Shown: piece by piece, positions 1 through 7,050 of the stretch
How the letters are laid out: each line of letters begins with the position of its first letter
Numbering within the stretch: position 1 is the stretch's first letter
Source of the DNA: Thermogladius sp.
GTDB taxonomy: Archaea > Thermoproteota > Thermoprotei_A > Sulfolobales > Desulfurococcaceae
Length of the DNA stretch: 18,845 nucleotides
Direction: 5' to 3'
Assembly: GCA_009904025.1 (NCBI GenBank)
Contig: WYEE01000071.1
Span: 1 to 18,845, forward strand
The notes under the pieces: generated by a model
The model's input: only the letters and a program-made list of their open reading frames with translations
Database searches by the model: none
What the model was told of the DNA's origin: nothing
Translations under genes and position numbers: made by a program

Positions 1-360
1 TCTTCGAGCGGCGAGGTCTTCGATGTTCCTAAAGCCGAGGTAACGATCGTGGGTGGTAGGACGATTATAATGAACTTCAGGAAAATAGCTGACACGCTTG
101 CCCGAGAAGAGTCACTGCTACAACACTACTATATTAAAGAGCTGGGCGTACCAGCCGTTGTAAACGAGGCGGGGCAACTAGTTCTACAGGGTAAGTTTAA
201 CTCCATTGTGATAAACAAGTTTCTAGACATGTTTGTTAAAAAATACGTGAAATGCCCCACGTGCGGTAGCTACCACACAAAGCTGATTAAGAAGGGGAAG
301 GTGTTTATTCTTAAATGCGAGGCTTGCGGTGCTGAGACTACTCTGGAGGCTTTCAAATGA
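1..360 (+). CDS. eif2b: Translation initiation factor aIF2 subunit beta (5'-truncated by window edge)
   Basis: This is the beta subunit of the aIF2 heterotrimer, which delivers initiator Met-tRNA to the small ribosomal subunit. The frame is open to base 1, and the residues before the first GTG (position 49), including FDVPKAEV, already belong to the family, so the true start lies upstream and the gene is cut by the window edge. What remains is the alpha/beta core, with the family motif NFRKIADTL and the segment HYYIKELGVPA, followed by a C-terminal zinc ribbon of the CxxC-x18-CxxC type (CPTCG ... CEACG). The stop overlaps the start of the next gene by 4 bases (ATGA), so the two are probably translationally coupled. 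Identity rests on the fold order and the zinc ribbon and is close to certain. Confidence 0.95.
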   Translation, partial: SSSGEVFDVPKAEVTIVGGRTIIMNFRKIADTLAREESLLQHYYIKELGVPAVVNEAGQLVLQGKFNSIVINKFLDMFVKKYVKCPTCGSYHTKLIKKGKVFILKCEACGAETTLEAFK

Positions 361-680
361 GTGGATCACGTGGGAGGACATACGTTAAAACATATCAAAC
401 GGAAAACGGTCTCCTTGTCGCGGCTTGCGATGAAGAAGTGCTGGGTCTAAGACTGGAGGATAAGAGTGGGGGGGTCAGCTTCTATGTCGACCCCCATTTC
501 TTCAATGGTGGTATAGTTGACTTACGAGAGGCGATCGAGCTTTTGAAGAAAGCCGCCATGGCTAATATTGTTGGAAACAGGATTGTTGAATCAGCTGTGA
601 GAGAAGGTCTTGTACTCGAAGATAGCGTTCTAGTAGTGGGGGGAGTTAAAGTAGCGATGTTTATTACACTACAATACTAG
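357..680 (+). CDS. DUF424 family archaeal protein
   Basis: This is a 107-residue protein of the archaeal DUF424 family (function unknown). Recognisable family features are the N-terminal beta segment ending in LLVAACDEEVLG, the FFNGG turn, and the helix with AAMANIVGNRIVESA followed by a terminal beta strand. The ATG at 357 is preceded by GGAGG at 345-349, a good ribosome binding site, and overlaps the aIF2 beta stop. There are no Cys/His metal sites, membrane segments or obvious catalytic residues. Its place between aIF2 beta and NMD3 suggests a role in translation initiation or small-subunit handling. That is inference from context only. Confidence 0.85.
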   Translation: MSGSRGRTYVKTYQTENGLLVAACDEEVLGLRLEDKSGGVSFYVDPHFFNGGIVDLREAIELLKKAAMANIVGNRIVESAVREGLVLEDSVLVVGGVKVAMFITLQY

Positions 681-705
681 AGTATTCAAGGTGGATTAGC
701 GGTTT

Positions 706-1755
706 ATGAAGTATTGTTTAAACTGTGGTAGAGAGGTATCTGACGAGGACTATGTGAACGGGTACTGCGTAGACTGTTTTAGGAAACTTGGGAATCCTTT
801 CGCGAAGCAACCCTCAATTGAGGTGAAAGTCTGCTCTAAGTGCGGCTCAATCTTCTATAAAGGTGAATGGTTGCAGGAGAATCTGGAGAGTATTATTAGA
901 AGACATCTCATGGAGACACAGGGGAAGTATCTAATAGGCCCTGCAGAACTCGTTGGGGCTGAACCCGTTGACGGGATCCAGGAGGTTTCAAGAGGGTTAT
1001 ACGTTCAGAAATGGGTTTTCAACCTCGTGTTGAATGGTAAACACTTTATGCAATTCGAAAACAACGTCAAGATCACGGTTACTAGGACAGTTTGTCCCAG
1101 GTGTACGGCGAGGGCTAGTAAGAGGATCGCAGCCCTAGTCCAGGTGAGGGGTTTGAGAGCTAGTGCTATTAGAAAAGATGTTGAGAGGCTGATTGAAAGC
1201 AACGCAGGCTTCAACGAGTACATCCTGGACATCGAGGATGCTCAAAACGGCTTTGACATCAGGTTCATCGACCAGCTACCAGCTAGGAAGCTAGCTCACG
1301 AGATAGCGAGATTGTACGGCGGGCATGTAAGGGAGACCTTCAAGTCGACGAGATACGACTCGAGGAAGGGGGTGTGGCTCGGTATTCTTACATTATCTGT
1401 TAGACTAGTGGATTTAACCGAGGGCTCTATTGTTAGATACAATGGCGAGTTGTGGGTTGTCAAGAGAGTTGACGAGAAAGGACTCCACTTAGAAAACCTG
1501 GCGTCCATGAAGAACATCACTATTCCTCTAGCAGAGTACTGGGGTGATCGAGTAAGCGTTGTTGAGAACTATTATGTTAAAGGGGTATACGAGGTTGTAG
1601 CGGTTGATAAAGCCATGGCTTACCTCGTCGACCGCGAGTCAGGGGAGTTAAGGGAGATAATGCTGCCGAACATACCGTTCCAAATAAAGCAGGGGGATTA
1701 TATTAAAATACTTGTTATAGATGATAAAGAGTACGTTGTGAAGCATACAGATTAA
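706..1755 (+). CDS. nmd3: NMD3-related ribosome biogenesis protein
   Basis: This is the archaeal homologue of eukaryotic NMD3, the adaptor that binds the late pre-60S subunit. Archaea have no nuclear export, so its role here is presumably a large-subunit maturation or quality-control step. The protein has 349 residues. The N-terminus carries the family's zinc-binding pairs (CLNCG, CVDC, CSKCG and later CPRC at about residue 129). A central alpha/beta region follows, then a C-terminal beta-rich part that looks like the eIF5A-like/OB portion of NMD3 (about residues 225-345, starting near VRLVDLTEGS). The eukaryotic export-signal tail is absent, as expected. The ATG at 706 follows GGTGGAT (690-696) at a slightly long spacing. 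It lies 25 bases from DUF424 and ends 1-4 bases before aIF1A. Confidence 0.9.
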   Translation: MKYCLNCGREVSDEDYVNGYCVDCFRKLGNPFAKQPSIEVKVCSKCGSIFYKGEWLQENLESIIRRHLMETQGKYLIGPAELVGAEPVDGIQEVSRGLYVQKWVFNLVLNGKHFMQFENNVKITVTRTVCPRCTARASKRIAALVQVRGLRASAIRKDVERLIESNAGFNEYILDIEDAQNGFDIRFIDQLPARKLAHEIARLYGGHVRETFKSTRYDSRKGVWLGILTLSVRLVDLTEGSIVRYNGELWVVKRVDEKGLHLENLASMKNITIPLAEYWGDRVSVVENYYVKGVYEVVAVDKAMAYLVDRESGELREIMLPNIPFQIKQGDYIKILVIDDKEYVVKHTD

Positions 1756-1759
1756 GGTG

Positions 1760-2095
1760 ATGAGGCTGTCTAAAAAGAGCTCGAGTGAGCCAAGCAGTAA
1801 GGAACCCCCTCTTCCGGTTGAGGGAACCGTGATATGCGGCGTGATTAAACACCTAGGTGGAGACTACGTTCTAGCGAAGTGCATTGACGGGGTTGACAGG
1901 AAGCTCAGAATACCGGGTAAGATGAGGAGGCGTGTGTGGATTAACGAGGGGGACATAGTGTTAGCGGGGATATGGGATTTCTCGCCTGAGAAAGGCGAGG
2001 TTATGTATAAGTATGGTAGAAGTGAGTTGGAGAAGCTTATGGAAAAAGGGGTTGTATCCAAGGAGTTCATAGATGCGATTAGTGAACTTATATGA
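1760..2095 (+). CDS. eif1a: Translation initiation factor aIF1A
   Basis: This is the archaeal eIF1A homologue, an OB-fold factor that occupies the A site of the small subunit during initiation. About 110 residues: a short Ser/Lys-rich leader, then the S1/OB core starting at VEGTVICGVIKHLGG with the characteristic RKLRIPGKMRRRVWINEGD, and a C-terminal helical end after GEVMYKYGRSELEKL. The start is uncertain: GTG 1757 and ATG 1760 are adjacent in frame and lie within the sequence GGTGAT (1756-1761), which itself resembles a ribosome binding site. A CTG at 1766 would give the family-like N-terminus MSKKSSS. ATG 1760 is chosen as the strongest codon. The stop overlaps the rio1 start by 4 bases (ATGA). 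Confidence 0.93.
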   Translation: MRLSKKSSSEPSSKEPPLPVEGTVICGVIKHLGGDYVLAKCIDGVDRKLRIPGKMRRRVWINEGDIVLAGIWDFSPEKGEVMYKYGRSELEKLMEKGVVSKEFIDAISELI

Positions 2096-2874
2096 GCAAA
2101 GAATATGAGAAGCGTATTAAAGATGACGACCTATACGAGACTGTTGAAGAAGTCTTCGATAGTAGGACAGTTCTAAACGTAGTCGAGCTGATTAGGAGGA
2201 AAATAATTAAGAGATTAGCTGGGACGATAAGCTCTGGGAAAGAGTCGAGGGTCTACTTAGGCTACACGTATGATGAGAAACCCGTAGCCGTGAAAATATA
2301 CCTGACTAGTAGTGCCGAGTTTAGGAAGGGTATTTTGAAATATATTTCAGGAGACCCAAGATTTGCTGGCTTCTCTCCACGGAACACACGCGAGCTCGTG
2401 TACACCTGGGCTAGAAAAGAGTTTAGGAATCTAACGAGGCTCTACGAATCTGGAGTTAGAGTTCCCAAGCCTATCAGCGTCTACAATAATGTCCTCGTAA
2501 TGGAATTCATCGGTGAAGACGGGTTAAGGTATCCTCTTCTCGTGGAAGCTTACAAAGACCTAGAGCTTGAAGACGCCGAGAGAGTTTACACTAGGATCCT
2601 CGAAGAGGTTGAGAAAATGGTATGCAGAGCTAGACTTGTCCACGGTGACTTGTCAGAGTACAACATAGTGGTCACCCCAGACGTAGATATCTTCATAATA
2701 GACGTGGGCCAGGCTGTCGACGTTAACCACCCAAACGCCCTCGAGTTCCTTAAGAGGGATCTCGAGAGAGTAGAGGAGTTCTTTAGGATCAAGGTAGGGC
2801 TTAATATTACGGCGGACAGTAATAAGTTGATCGAGGGCCTGATGAAATGTCTGGGGAAGAGAAAGGTAGAATAA
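2092..2874 (+). CDS. rio1: Serine protein kinase RIO1
   Basis: This is an atypical protein kinase/ATPase of the RIO1 family, acting in late maturation of the small ribosomal subunit. It has 260 residues, the usual archaeal length. Visible motifs are the N-terminal RIO region (to about residue 40), the nucleotide loop STGKES-equivalent ISSGKESRVYLG (about 46-57), the catalytic lysine in VAVKIY (Lys68), the hinge in VLVMEFIGEDG, the catalytic loop HGDLSEYN (184-191, Asp186) and the metal-binding IIDVGQ (Asp204). All key residues are intact, so it should be active. It overlaps aIF1A by 4 bases and the KH protein by 28 bases. Neighbouring Dim2, another small-subunit maturation factor, supports the role. 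Confidence 0.96.
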   Translation: MSKEYEKRIKDDDLYETVEEVFDSRTVLNVVELIRRKIIKRLAGTISSGKESRVYLGYTYDEKPVAVKIYLTSSAEFRKGILKYISGDPRFAGFSPRNTRELVYTWARKEFRNLTRLYESGVRVPKPISVYNNVLVMEFIGEDGLRYPLLVEAYKDLELEDAERVYTRILEEVEKMVCRARLVHGDLSEYNIVVTPDVDIFIIDVGQAVDVNHPNALEFLKRDLERVEEFFRIKVGLNITADSNKLIEGLMKCLGKRKVE

Positions 2875-3455
2875 TACCTGGCGTGACAAAACTCTACGAG
2901 AGAATCCCCTTGGATAGAATAGGCGTCCTCGTGGGGAGTGAGGGGCGTGTTAAACGCGAGATAGAGGAGAAGACGAGGACTAAGATAACTGTTGATTCAA
3001 CCAGCGGTATGGTTATCATCGAGCCAGCATTCATGTCTACGACAACGTTCGAGTTGATGAAAGCAAGGGATATAGTAAAGGCCATAGCAAACGGGTTCCC
3101 ACCAGATAAGGCTATGAGCCTGCTTGGAGAAGACCAGGTTTTGATCATAGTGGAGTTGAAGCAATACGTGGGGGACAAGCCGAACCACCTTCAGAGGATA
3201 CTCGGCAGGGTGATAGGGGAGGAGGGTAGGGCGAGGAGGATTATAGAAGAGATGACAGGAACATACATCTCGATCTACCAATCAAACATAGCTATCATAG
3301 GCGACTACGAGTCCGCCAACATAGCTAAGACGGCCGTCGAGATGCTTATCGAGGGTAGAAGGCATAGCACGGTGTACACTTATATCGAGAGGGAGATCGA
3401 GAAGCTTAAGAGGAAGAGGATGAGAGAGTTGTGGAGACCTCGAGAGATGGGTTAG
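2847..3455 (+). CDS. Dim2/Pno1-like double-KH RNA-binding protein
   Basis: This 202-residue protein has two KH domains and is the archaeal counterpart of eukaryotic Dim2/Pno1, which binds the 3' region of pre-18S rRNA and recruits maturation factors. KH1 carries the GSEG loop (residues 30-33) in RIGVLVGSEGRVKREIEEKT. KH2 carries GEEG (124-127) in RILGRVIGEEGRARRIIEEM. The family signature HSTVYTYIE follows near residue 172, and the tail is highly basic. The ATG at 2847 lies inside rio1; a GTG at 2883 is an alternative but lacks a well-placed ribosome binding site. Archaeal Dim2 is known to bind aIF2 alpha, which fits an operon that starts with aIF2 beta. Confidence 0.92.
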   Translation: MSGEEKGRIIPGVTKLYERIPLDRIGVLVGSEGRVKREIEEKTRTKITVDSTSGMVIIEPAFMSTTTFELMKARDIVKAIANGFPPDKAMSLLGEDQVLIIVELKQYVGDKPNHLQRILGRVIGEEGRARRIIEEMTGTYISIYQSNIAIIGDYESANIAKTAVEMLIEGRRHSTVYTYIEREIEKLKRKRMRELWRPREMG

Positions 3456-3465
3456 CCCTTAGTAT

Positions 3466-3538
3466 GGAACCTCAGAAGCGGGCCTCGTCAGCATTAGCGT
3501 TCTATGCTTAAACCCGGATTCCATCTTCATCGGTTTCC
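3466..3538 (-). ncRNA. Possible degenerate C/D box sRNA
   Basis: Read on the minus strand, this intergenic stretch has a potential terminal stem (GGAAACC at 3538-3532 against GGTTCC at 3471-3466). Just inside it are a C-box-like CGATGA (3532-3527) and a D box CTGA (3475-3472). A weak internal pair can be drawn (CTAA, three bases, TGACGA). The D-side guide would be only 9 nt and the C to D' spacing about 29 nt, both off the archaeal norm, and the C box lacks the usual first U. The stem flanked by both boxes is suggestive, but this is a weak call. Confidence 0.27.
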
Positions 3539-3568
3539 TAGCCAACCGTTTAATAACTTTACCTCAAG

Positions 3569-3578
3569 ATATAAATTT
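3569..3578 (+). promoter_or_regulatory. TATA-like promoter of the cdc45-pcc1-rps3ae operon
   Basis: ATATAAATTT sits in the gap after the first operon. Archaeal transcription starts about 25 bases downstream of such a box, here near 3597-3602. That would be past the GTG at 3595 and leave a short leader before the GTG at 3619, which supports the latter as the start of the next gene. Confidence 0.6.
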
Positions 3579-3618
3579 GGTTGCGTAGCACAACGTGTTT
3601 TACCCCTGGGGGAGAGTA

Positions 3619-4752
3619 GTGAGCTCTTTGGAGCAAATCTTTTCAGGAAACTATGTTAAGATTATCCCTCGCGTGGACTTAGACTCGATTATAGCAGCAA
3701 GTCTTTTACTCCATAATTTGGCTGAGCGGGGGGTGGAGGTTGTTGTTAACTTCGATCTCAAGAATGTGCTTGAAGGAGGGGTGGAAGGGGTCTTACTATT
3801 GAATTTACCCCCGCCGAAAAACGCTAAACTACATGTGGCCCCCCGTCAGCAAAACTCCACGGTGACAGGGTCTATAGTGTACGAGATGGATAGGAAGTTT
3901 GGGGTTTCAGTATGGGGTAAAATGCTCGCGATCTCTATAGGTGTGTATGATGGGTATGACATAGGTAAGGAGGGTTTTAGAGGGGTTGAGAAGTCTATTT
4001 TAAACGAGCTTTTGACGAAAGGCGTTATAGAGCAGGAGCTCGGCTTCAGGTTTTGGGGTTATAGGAGGGTTAGTATTGCGAAGGCTTTAACCAGGACTAT
4101 TAACCCGCCTCTACCAGGTTTAACTGGTAGAGAGGATTCTGCTGGGAGAATCCTCTCAGAGCTTAAAATACCGGCTTCCGTGAGGGCGTCTGAGACAAGT
4201 ATAGAGCAGGACCAGAATGTTTTAAGGAAGTTTATCCAGCTATTAGACTCAACTATAATTGGCGACAAGGCGTTCAAGGAGAGGCTTCAGAGGAGGCTAG
4301 TCGGCTATGTTTACACTACAACGATGAACGGTGTGTTGCTAGACCTTCTTGAACTATCCGCCTCGCTCTCCATATACATGAGTCTCCTAAAGGAGTCTCC
4401 AATACACCTACTCCAGCTTTCAATATCCCAGAAGCTCTTGTACGACTTTTTGAATATCTACGAGGAGACGGTTGATTCTATTGCCATGTCTTTGTCGAGC
4501 GTCTTCGAAGCACCAAATAAGATAATTGAATTACCGGATCCATTGGTGAGACCCGAACTGGTTATCGAAGCTGTGAGGTTTATACTCCCGGGGGAGGTGA
4601 AGAAACCGTTGGTTGTGAGGAAAAACGGGTATTTAATGACTTCAGTGAACGAGCTTCTGAGAGCGGGCTTCCCGGTTGAAGAAGTCTACTCGCACTGCGA
4701 CCCATTACAATTATGCTGGGTTAAAGAAGATGGAAGTCTCGTTAAGACTTAG
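3619..4752 (+). CDS. Archaeal Cdc45/RecJ-like protein (DHH family, catalytically degenerate)
   Basis: This 377-residue protein resembles the crenarchaeal RecJ/Cdc45 homologue that joins GINS and MCM in the replicative helicase complex. The N-terminus retains the first DHH-family strand-loop as RVDLDSIIAASLL, where active enzymes read DxDGxxSA. The second motif strand reads VLLLNLPPP (Asp replaced by Asn) and no DHH triad follows, so nuclease activity is not expected. The rest is helical, with no clear GG motif of a DHHA1 domain. The recJ-like - pcc1 - rps3ae order, familiar from archaeal genomes, supports the assignment. GTG 3619 is preferred over GTG 3595 because GGAG lies 4 bases before it and the TATA box places the transcript start near 3600. 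A weaker alternative is a generic DHH phosphoesterase relic. Confidence 0.75.
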   Translation: MSSLEQIFSGNYVKIIPRVDLDSIIAASLLLHNLAERGVEVVVNFDLKNVLEGGVEGVLLLNLPPPKNAKLHVAPRQQNSTVTGSIVYEMDRKFGVSVWGKMLAISIGVYDGYDIGKEGFRGVEKSILNELLTKGVIEQELGFRFWGYRRVSIAKALTRTINPPLPGLTGREDSAGRILSELKIPASVRASETSIEQDQNVLRKFIQLLDSTIIGDKAFKERLQRRLVGYVYTTTMNGVLLDLLELSASLSIYMSLLKESPIHLLQLSISQKLLYDFLNIYEETVDSIAMSLSSVFEAPNKIIELPDPLVRPELVIEAVRFILPGEVKKPLVVRKNGYLMTSVNELLRAGFPVEEVYSHCDPLQLCWVKEDGSLVKT

Positions 4753-4993
4753 CGTGAGAACCTCGTTGAAGGATGCTAGATCGATATACGTGTCTCTTAA
4801 GCCAGATAACGAGTACCCGGGCCCTCATCTACAGATATACGACTACATCATAGAGGAGGGTGAGAGCGGGGTTTATGTGCTGGAGGTTAAATGCAGCTCC
4901 TCGAGTACGTGTCTCAGGAGTGTGAGAGGTGCTATAGATGAGGTCTTATCGCTGATAAACCTGTTGGTTAAGATGGATGGTCTACTCGGTTGA
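4730..4993 (+). CDS. KEOPS complex subunit Pcc1 family protein (copy A)
   Basis: This is an 87-residue Pcc1-family protein. In KEOPS, Pcc1 dimerises and holds the Kae1 subunit during synthesis of the universal tRNA t6A modification. The beta-beta-beta-alpha layout fits: strands up to YVSLKPDNE (the PDN motif is typical), DYIIEEGESGVYVLEVKC, and a C-terminal helix after TCLRSVRGAIDEVLSLINLL. ATG 4730 gives the family length; in-frame codons further upstream would add residues unlike the family and run deep into the preceding gene. It overlaps that gene by 23 bases. A second Pcc1-like gene lies at 15883-16131, so this is one of a Pcc1/Pcc2 pair. Which is which cannot be decided from the sequence alone. 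Confidence 0.85.
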   Translation: MEVSLRLSVRTSLKDARSIYVSLKPDNEYPGPHLQIYDYIIEEGESGVYVLEVKCSSSSTCLRSVRGAIDEVLSLINLLVKMDGLLG

Positions 4994-5003
4994 AAGCTTA
5001 AAA
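4992..5003 (+). promoter_or_regulatory. BRE/TATA-like promoter of rps3ae
   Basis: GAAAGCTTAAAA directly follows the pcc1 stop and matches the usual crenarchaeal arrangement of a purine-rich BRE next to a TTAAAA-type TATA box. The predicted transcript start near 5028 leaves a leader of roughly 20 bases before the ATG at 5051. rps3ae may therefore be transcribed both from here and from the upstream operon promoter. Confidence 0.5.
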
Positions 5004-5050
5004 GCAAGTATTTTAATCTGCTTAATTACCCGGGAAGAAGGCTGGTTTAA

Positions 5051-5689
5051 ATGTCGTCTAGGAAGGGAGTTGTAAAGGATAAGTGGAAGATGAAGAGATG
5101 GTACAACATTGTAGCCCCACCGCTATTTGGCAACGTTGTTTTAGCATCTACTCCGACAGATGACCCTCTTAAGTTGATCGGCAGAGTTGTCGAGACAACA
5201 TTATATGATTTAACAGGTGACATATCGCAGGTGCATGTGAAAATATACTTCCAGGTAGTGAACATTGATGGCGAAAACGCTTTAACGAGGTTTAAAGGGC
5301 ACGAGCTCGCGAGGGATTACATGAGGAGCTTGATAAGAAGAAAGAGCTCTAAGATTCAGGGTATATTCGATGTCACAACAAAAGACAACTACGTTCTCAG
5401 GCTGTATATAGCGACTTTAACGAGTTTCAGATGTAATACAAGCCAAAAGAGGGCGATCAGGAGAATAATGAGAGACTACATACACGAGAAGGCGTCTGCT
5501 CTAACATTAGATGAGCTGATCAACGAGATACTAGGCGGTAAGATCTCCGCTGAGATAGCTGAGAAGGCGAGGAAAATATATCCCATACGTAGAGTCGAAG
5601 TCTACAAGAGTAAGCTACTTATGATACCTGGCCCCAACGGTCTTCAGCCAGCTAAGGTTGTGTCTCCGATCCAGAAAAGCGTCGCCTAA
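5051..5689 (+). CDS. rps3ae: 30S ribosomal protein S3Ae
   Basis: This is the archaeal/eukaryotic-type small-subunit protein S3Ae (eukaryotic S1e/RPS3A), 212 residues, the family's usual length. The family pattern is clear: the basic leader with DKWKMKRWYNIVAPPLFGN, then TTLYDLTGDISQVHVKIYFQV, FKGHELARDYMRSLIRRKSSKI, and the segment RCNTSQKRAIRRIMRDYI. The C-terminal third contains the conserved KIYPIRRVEVYKSK. The ATG at 5051 has only a weak ribosome binding site. It follows pcc1 with a 57-base gap holding a promoter. Confidence 0.97.
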   Translation: MSSRKGVVKDKWKMKRWYNIVAPPLFGNVVLASTPTDDPLKLIGRVVETTLYDLTGDISQVHVKIYFQVVNIDGENALTRFKGHELARDYMRSLIRRKSSKIQGIFDVTTKDNYVLRLYIATLTSFRCNTSQKRAIRRIMRDYIHEKASALTLDELINEILGGKISAEIAEKARKIYPIRRVEVYKSKLLMIPGPNGLQPAKVVSPIQKSVA

Positions 5690-5691
5690 AA

Positions 5692-5701
5692 ATTTTAAAA
5701 T
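5692..5701 (+). promoter_or_regulatory. TATA-like promoter of the nucleotidyltransferase gene
   Basis: ATTTTAAAAT lies immediately after the rps3ae stop. A start about 25 bases downstream (near 5720) leaves just enough leader to include the GGTG ribosome binding site at 5726-5729, before the TTG start at 5734. Confidence 0.5.
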
Positions 5702-5733
5702 AACTCGGATTAGACGTTTTATAGTGGTGTATT

Positions 5734-7050
5734 TTGAAAGCTGTCATACTCGCAGCTGGTAAGGGTGAGAGGCTAAAACCCATTACTGAGACAAGGCCTA
5801 AACCCCTCATACCGATACTATGTAAGCCCCTTCTAGCGTGGCAGCTCGATTGGCTCGGGGGATTAGGCGACTTAATCGACGAGATCGTAGTAGTCGTCGG
5901 GGAAATGAAAGATAAAGTAGTGGAGTTTCTCTCCAAAACCAACGCTATGAGGCGGGTGAGGGTTAGAGAGCAAAAAGAGCAACTAGGGACAGCGGACGCT
6001 GTCCTGAAGGCTGTGGAAGGCTTCGACGAGAATGAGGATGTGGTTATCCTGTACGGTGACGTCTACCTGGATTCACCCGAAGTCTTGTATAGAGTTGCTG
6101 ATTCCAGGGAGAACACTATACTGGGTGTTGAGGTCGATGATCCAAGCCAATACGGTGTCTTATTGGCGAGAGGGGACGAATTGATTAAAATAGTAGAGAA
6201 GCCGGGTGAAAGATACTCCAATATAGTTAACGCTGGAATATACAAGATGAGGGTAGGGGATATACTAGCCAACAAGGACATATCGTTGAGTCCACGGGGT
6301 GAACTAGAGTTCACTGATATAGTCAACAAAATAGCCGAGAAAACAAGTGTAAAGGTGGTCAGAGCGATGAAAGGCAGTTGGATAGACTTAGGTCTGCCTT
6401 GGCATGTTATAGAAGCAAATAAAATGGCGCTGAGTAAGCTGAGAGGGCAGGTGGTCAAGGGCTCTATAGAACAACCCGTCTATATAAGCGGCGACGTTTA
6501 CATAGGTGAGGAAAGCTATGTTAAGGCTTTCACATACATAGAGGGTCCCGTTTACATAGGGAGGGGTGTTAAAATAGGTCCTACAGCCAGGTTGAGACCT
6601 TACACGGTTGTTTGTGAGGGGTCGGTTATAGGCTTCTCAGTGGAGATTAAAGAGAGTGTTATCTTCGAAAACGTCCATGCAAACCACCTCTCGTACATCG
6701 GGGACAGCGTTGTATGCGAGGGAGTAAACCTGGGTGCTGGAACCATAACAGCTAATCTAAGGTTCGATGAGAAGAGTGTTAAAATGAGAATTAAAGGCAA
6801 GGTGGTGGACAGCAGAAGGAGGAAGCTCGGTAGCGTGATCGGGGCATGGGTTAAGACGGGTGTTAACGTATCCATTATGCCGGGCGTCAAGATCGGCTCC
6901 TACTCGTGGATCTACCCTGGGGCCGTTGTGAAAAGCGATGTACCCCCGAAAACAATATTAAAGACCGAGACAAAGACTACTCTTGATGTGATGAAGATTG
7001 AAGATGAACATCGACGAGTTCAGGAGGAGGTATCCTCATCTAGCCCGTGA
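5734..7050 (+). CDS. Bifunctional sugar-1-phosphate nucleotidylyltransferase/acetyltransferase (GlmU/ST0452-like)
   Basis: This 438-residue protein has two domains. The N-terminal nucleotidyltransferase fold (about 1-240) starts with the nucleotide-binding AVILAAGKGERLKPIT (residues 3-18), the Lys in RPKPLIPI, and the metal-binding VVILYGDVYLD. The C-terminal left-handed beta-helix (about 245-420) has hexapeptide repeats, His residues at 315 and 318 in HANHLSYIGDS, and GAGTITANLRFD, the hallmark of the GlmU-type acetyltransferase part. The Sulfolobus tokodaii enzyme ST0452 has this layout. The likely reactions are glucosamine-1-phosphate acetylation and UDP-GlcNAc synthesis, though such archaeal enzymes accept several sugars. 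The start is TTG at 5734, the first codon that gives the conserved MKAVILAAG, with GGTG 4 bases before. Its end overlaps the next gene by 53 bases. Confidence 0.88.
   Translation: MKAVILAAGKGERLKPITETRPKPLIPILCKPLLAWQLDWLGGLGDLIDEIVVVVGEMKDKVVEFLSKTNAMRRVRVREQKEQLGTADAVLKAVEGFDENEDVVILYGDVYLDSPEVLYRVADSRENTILGVEVDDPSQYGVLLARGDELIKIVEKPGERYSNIVNAGIYKMRVGDILANKDISLSPRGELEFTDIVNKIAEKTSVKVVRAMKGSWIDLGLPWHVIEANKMALSKLRGQVVKGSIEQPVYISGDVYIGEESYVKAFTYIEGPVYIGRGVKIGPTARLRPYTVVCEGSVIGFSVEIKESVIFENVHANHLSYIGDSVVCEGVNLGAGTITANLRFDEKSVKMRIKGKVVDSRRRKLGSVIGAWVKTGVNVSIMPGVKIGSYSWIYPGAVVKSDVPPKTILKTETKTTLDVMKIEDEHRRVQEEVSSSSP

Noticed and set aside
49..360. A complete small gene starting at GTG 49
   Set aside because: The frame is open to base 1, and the residues before 49 fit aIF2 beta, so this is the 3' part of a truncated gene.
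1005..1232. Minus-strand open frame with a membrane-like segment inside nmd3
   Set aside because: It lies wholly opposite a well-conserved gene and has no promoter or ribosome binding site.
6988..7016. GTGATGA and GATGAA repeats resembling C and C' boxes of a guide RNA
   Set aside because: No CTGA boxes follow at proper spacing, and the GTGAT is explained as the ribosome binding site of the gene at 6998.
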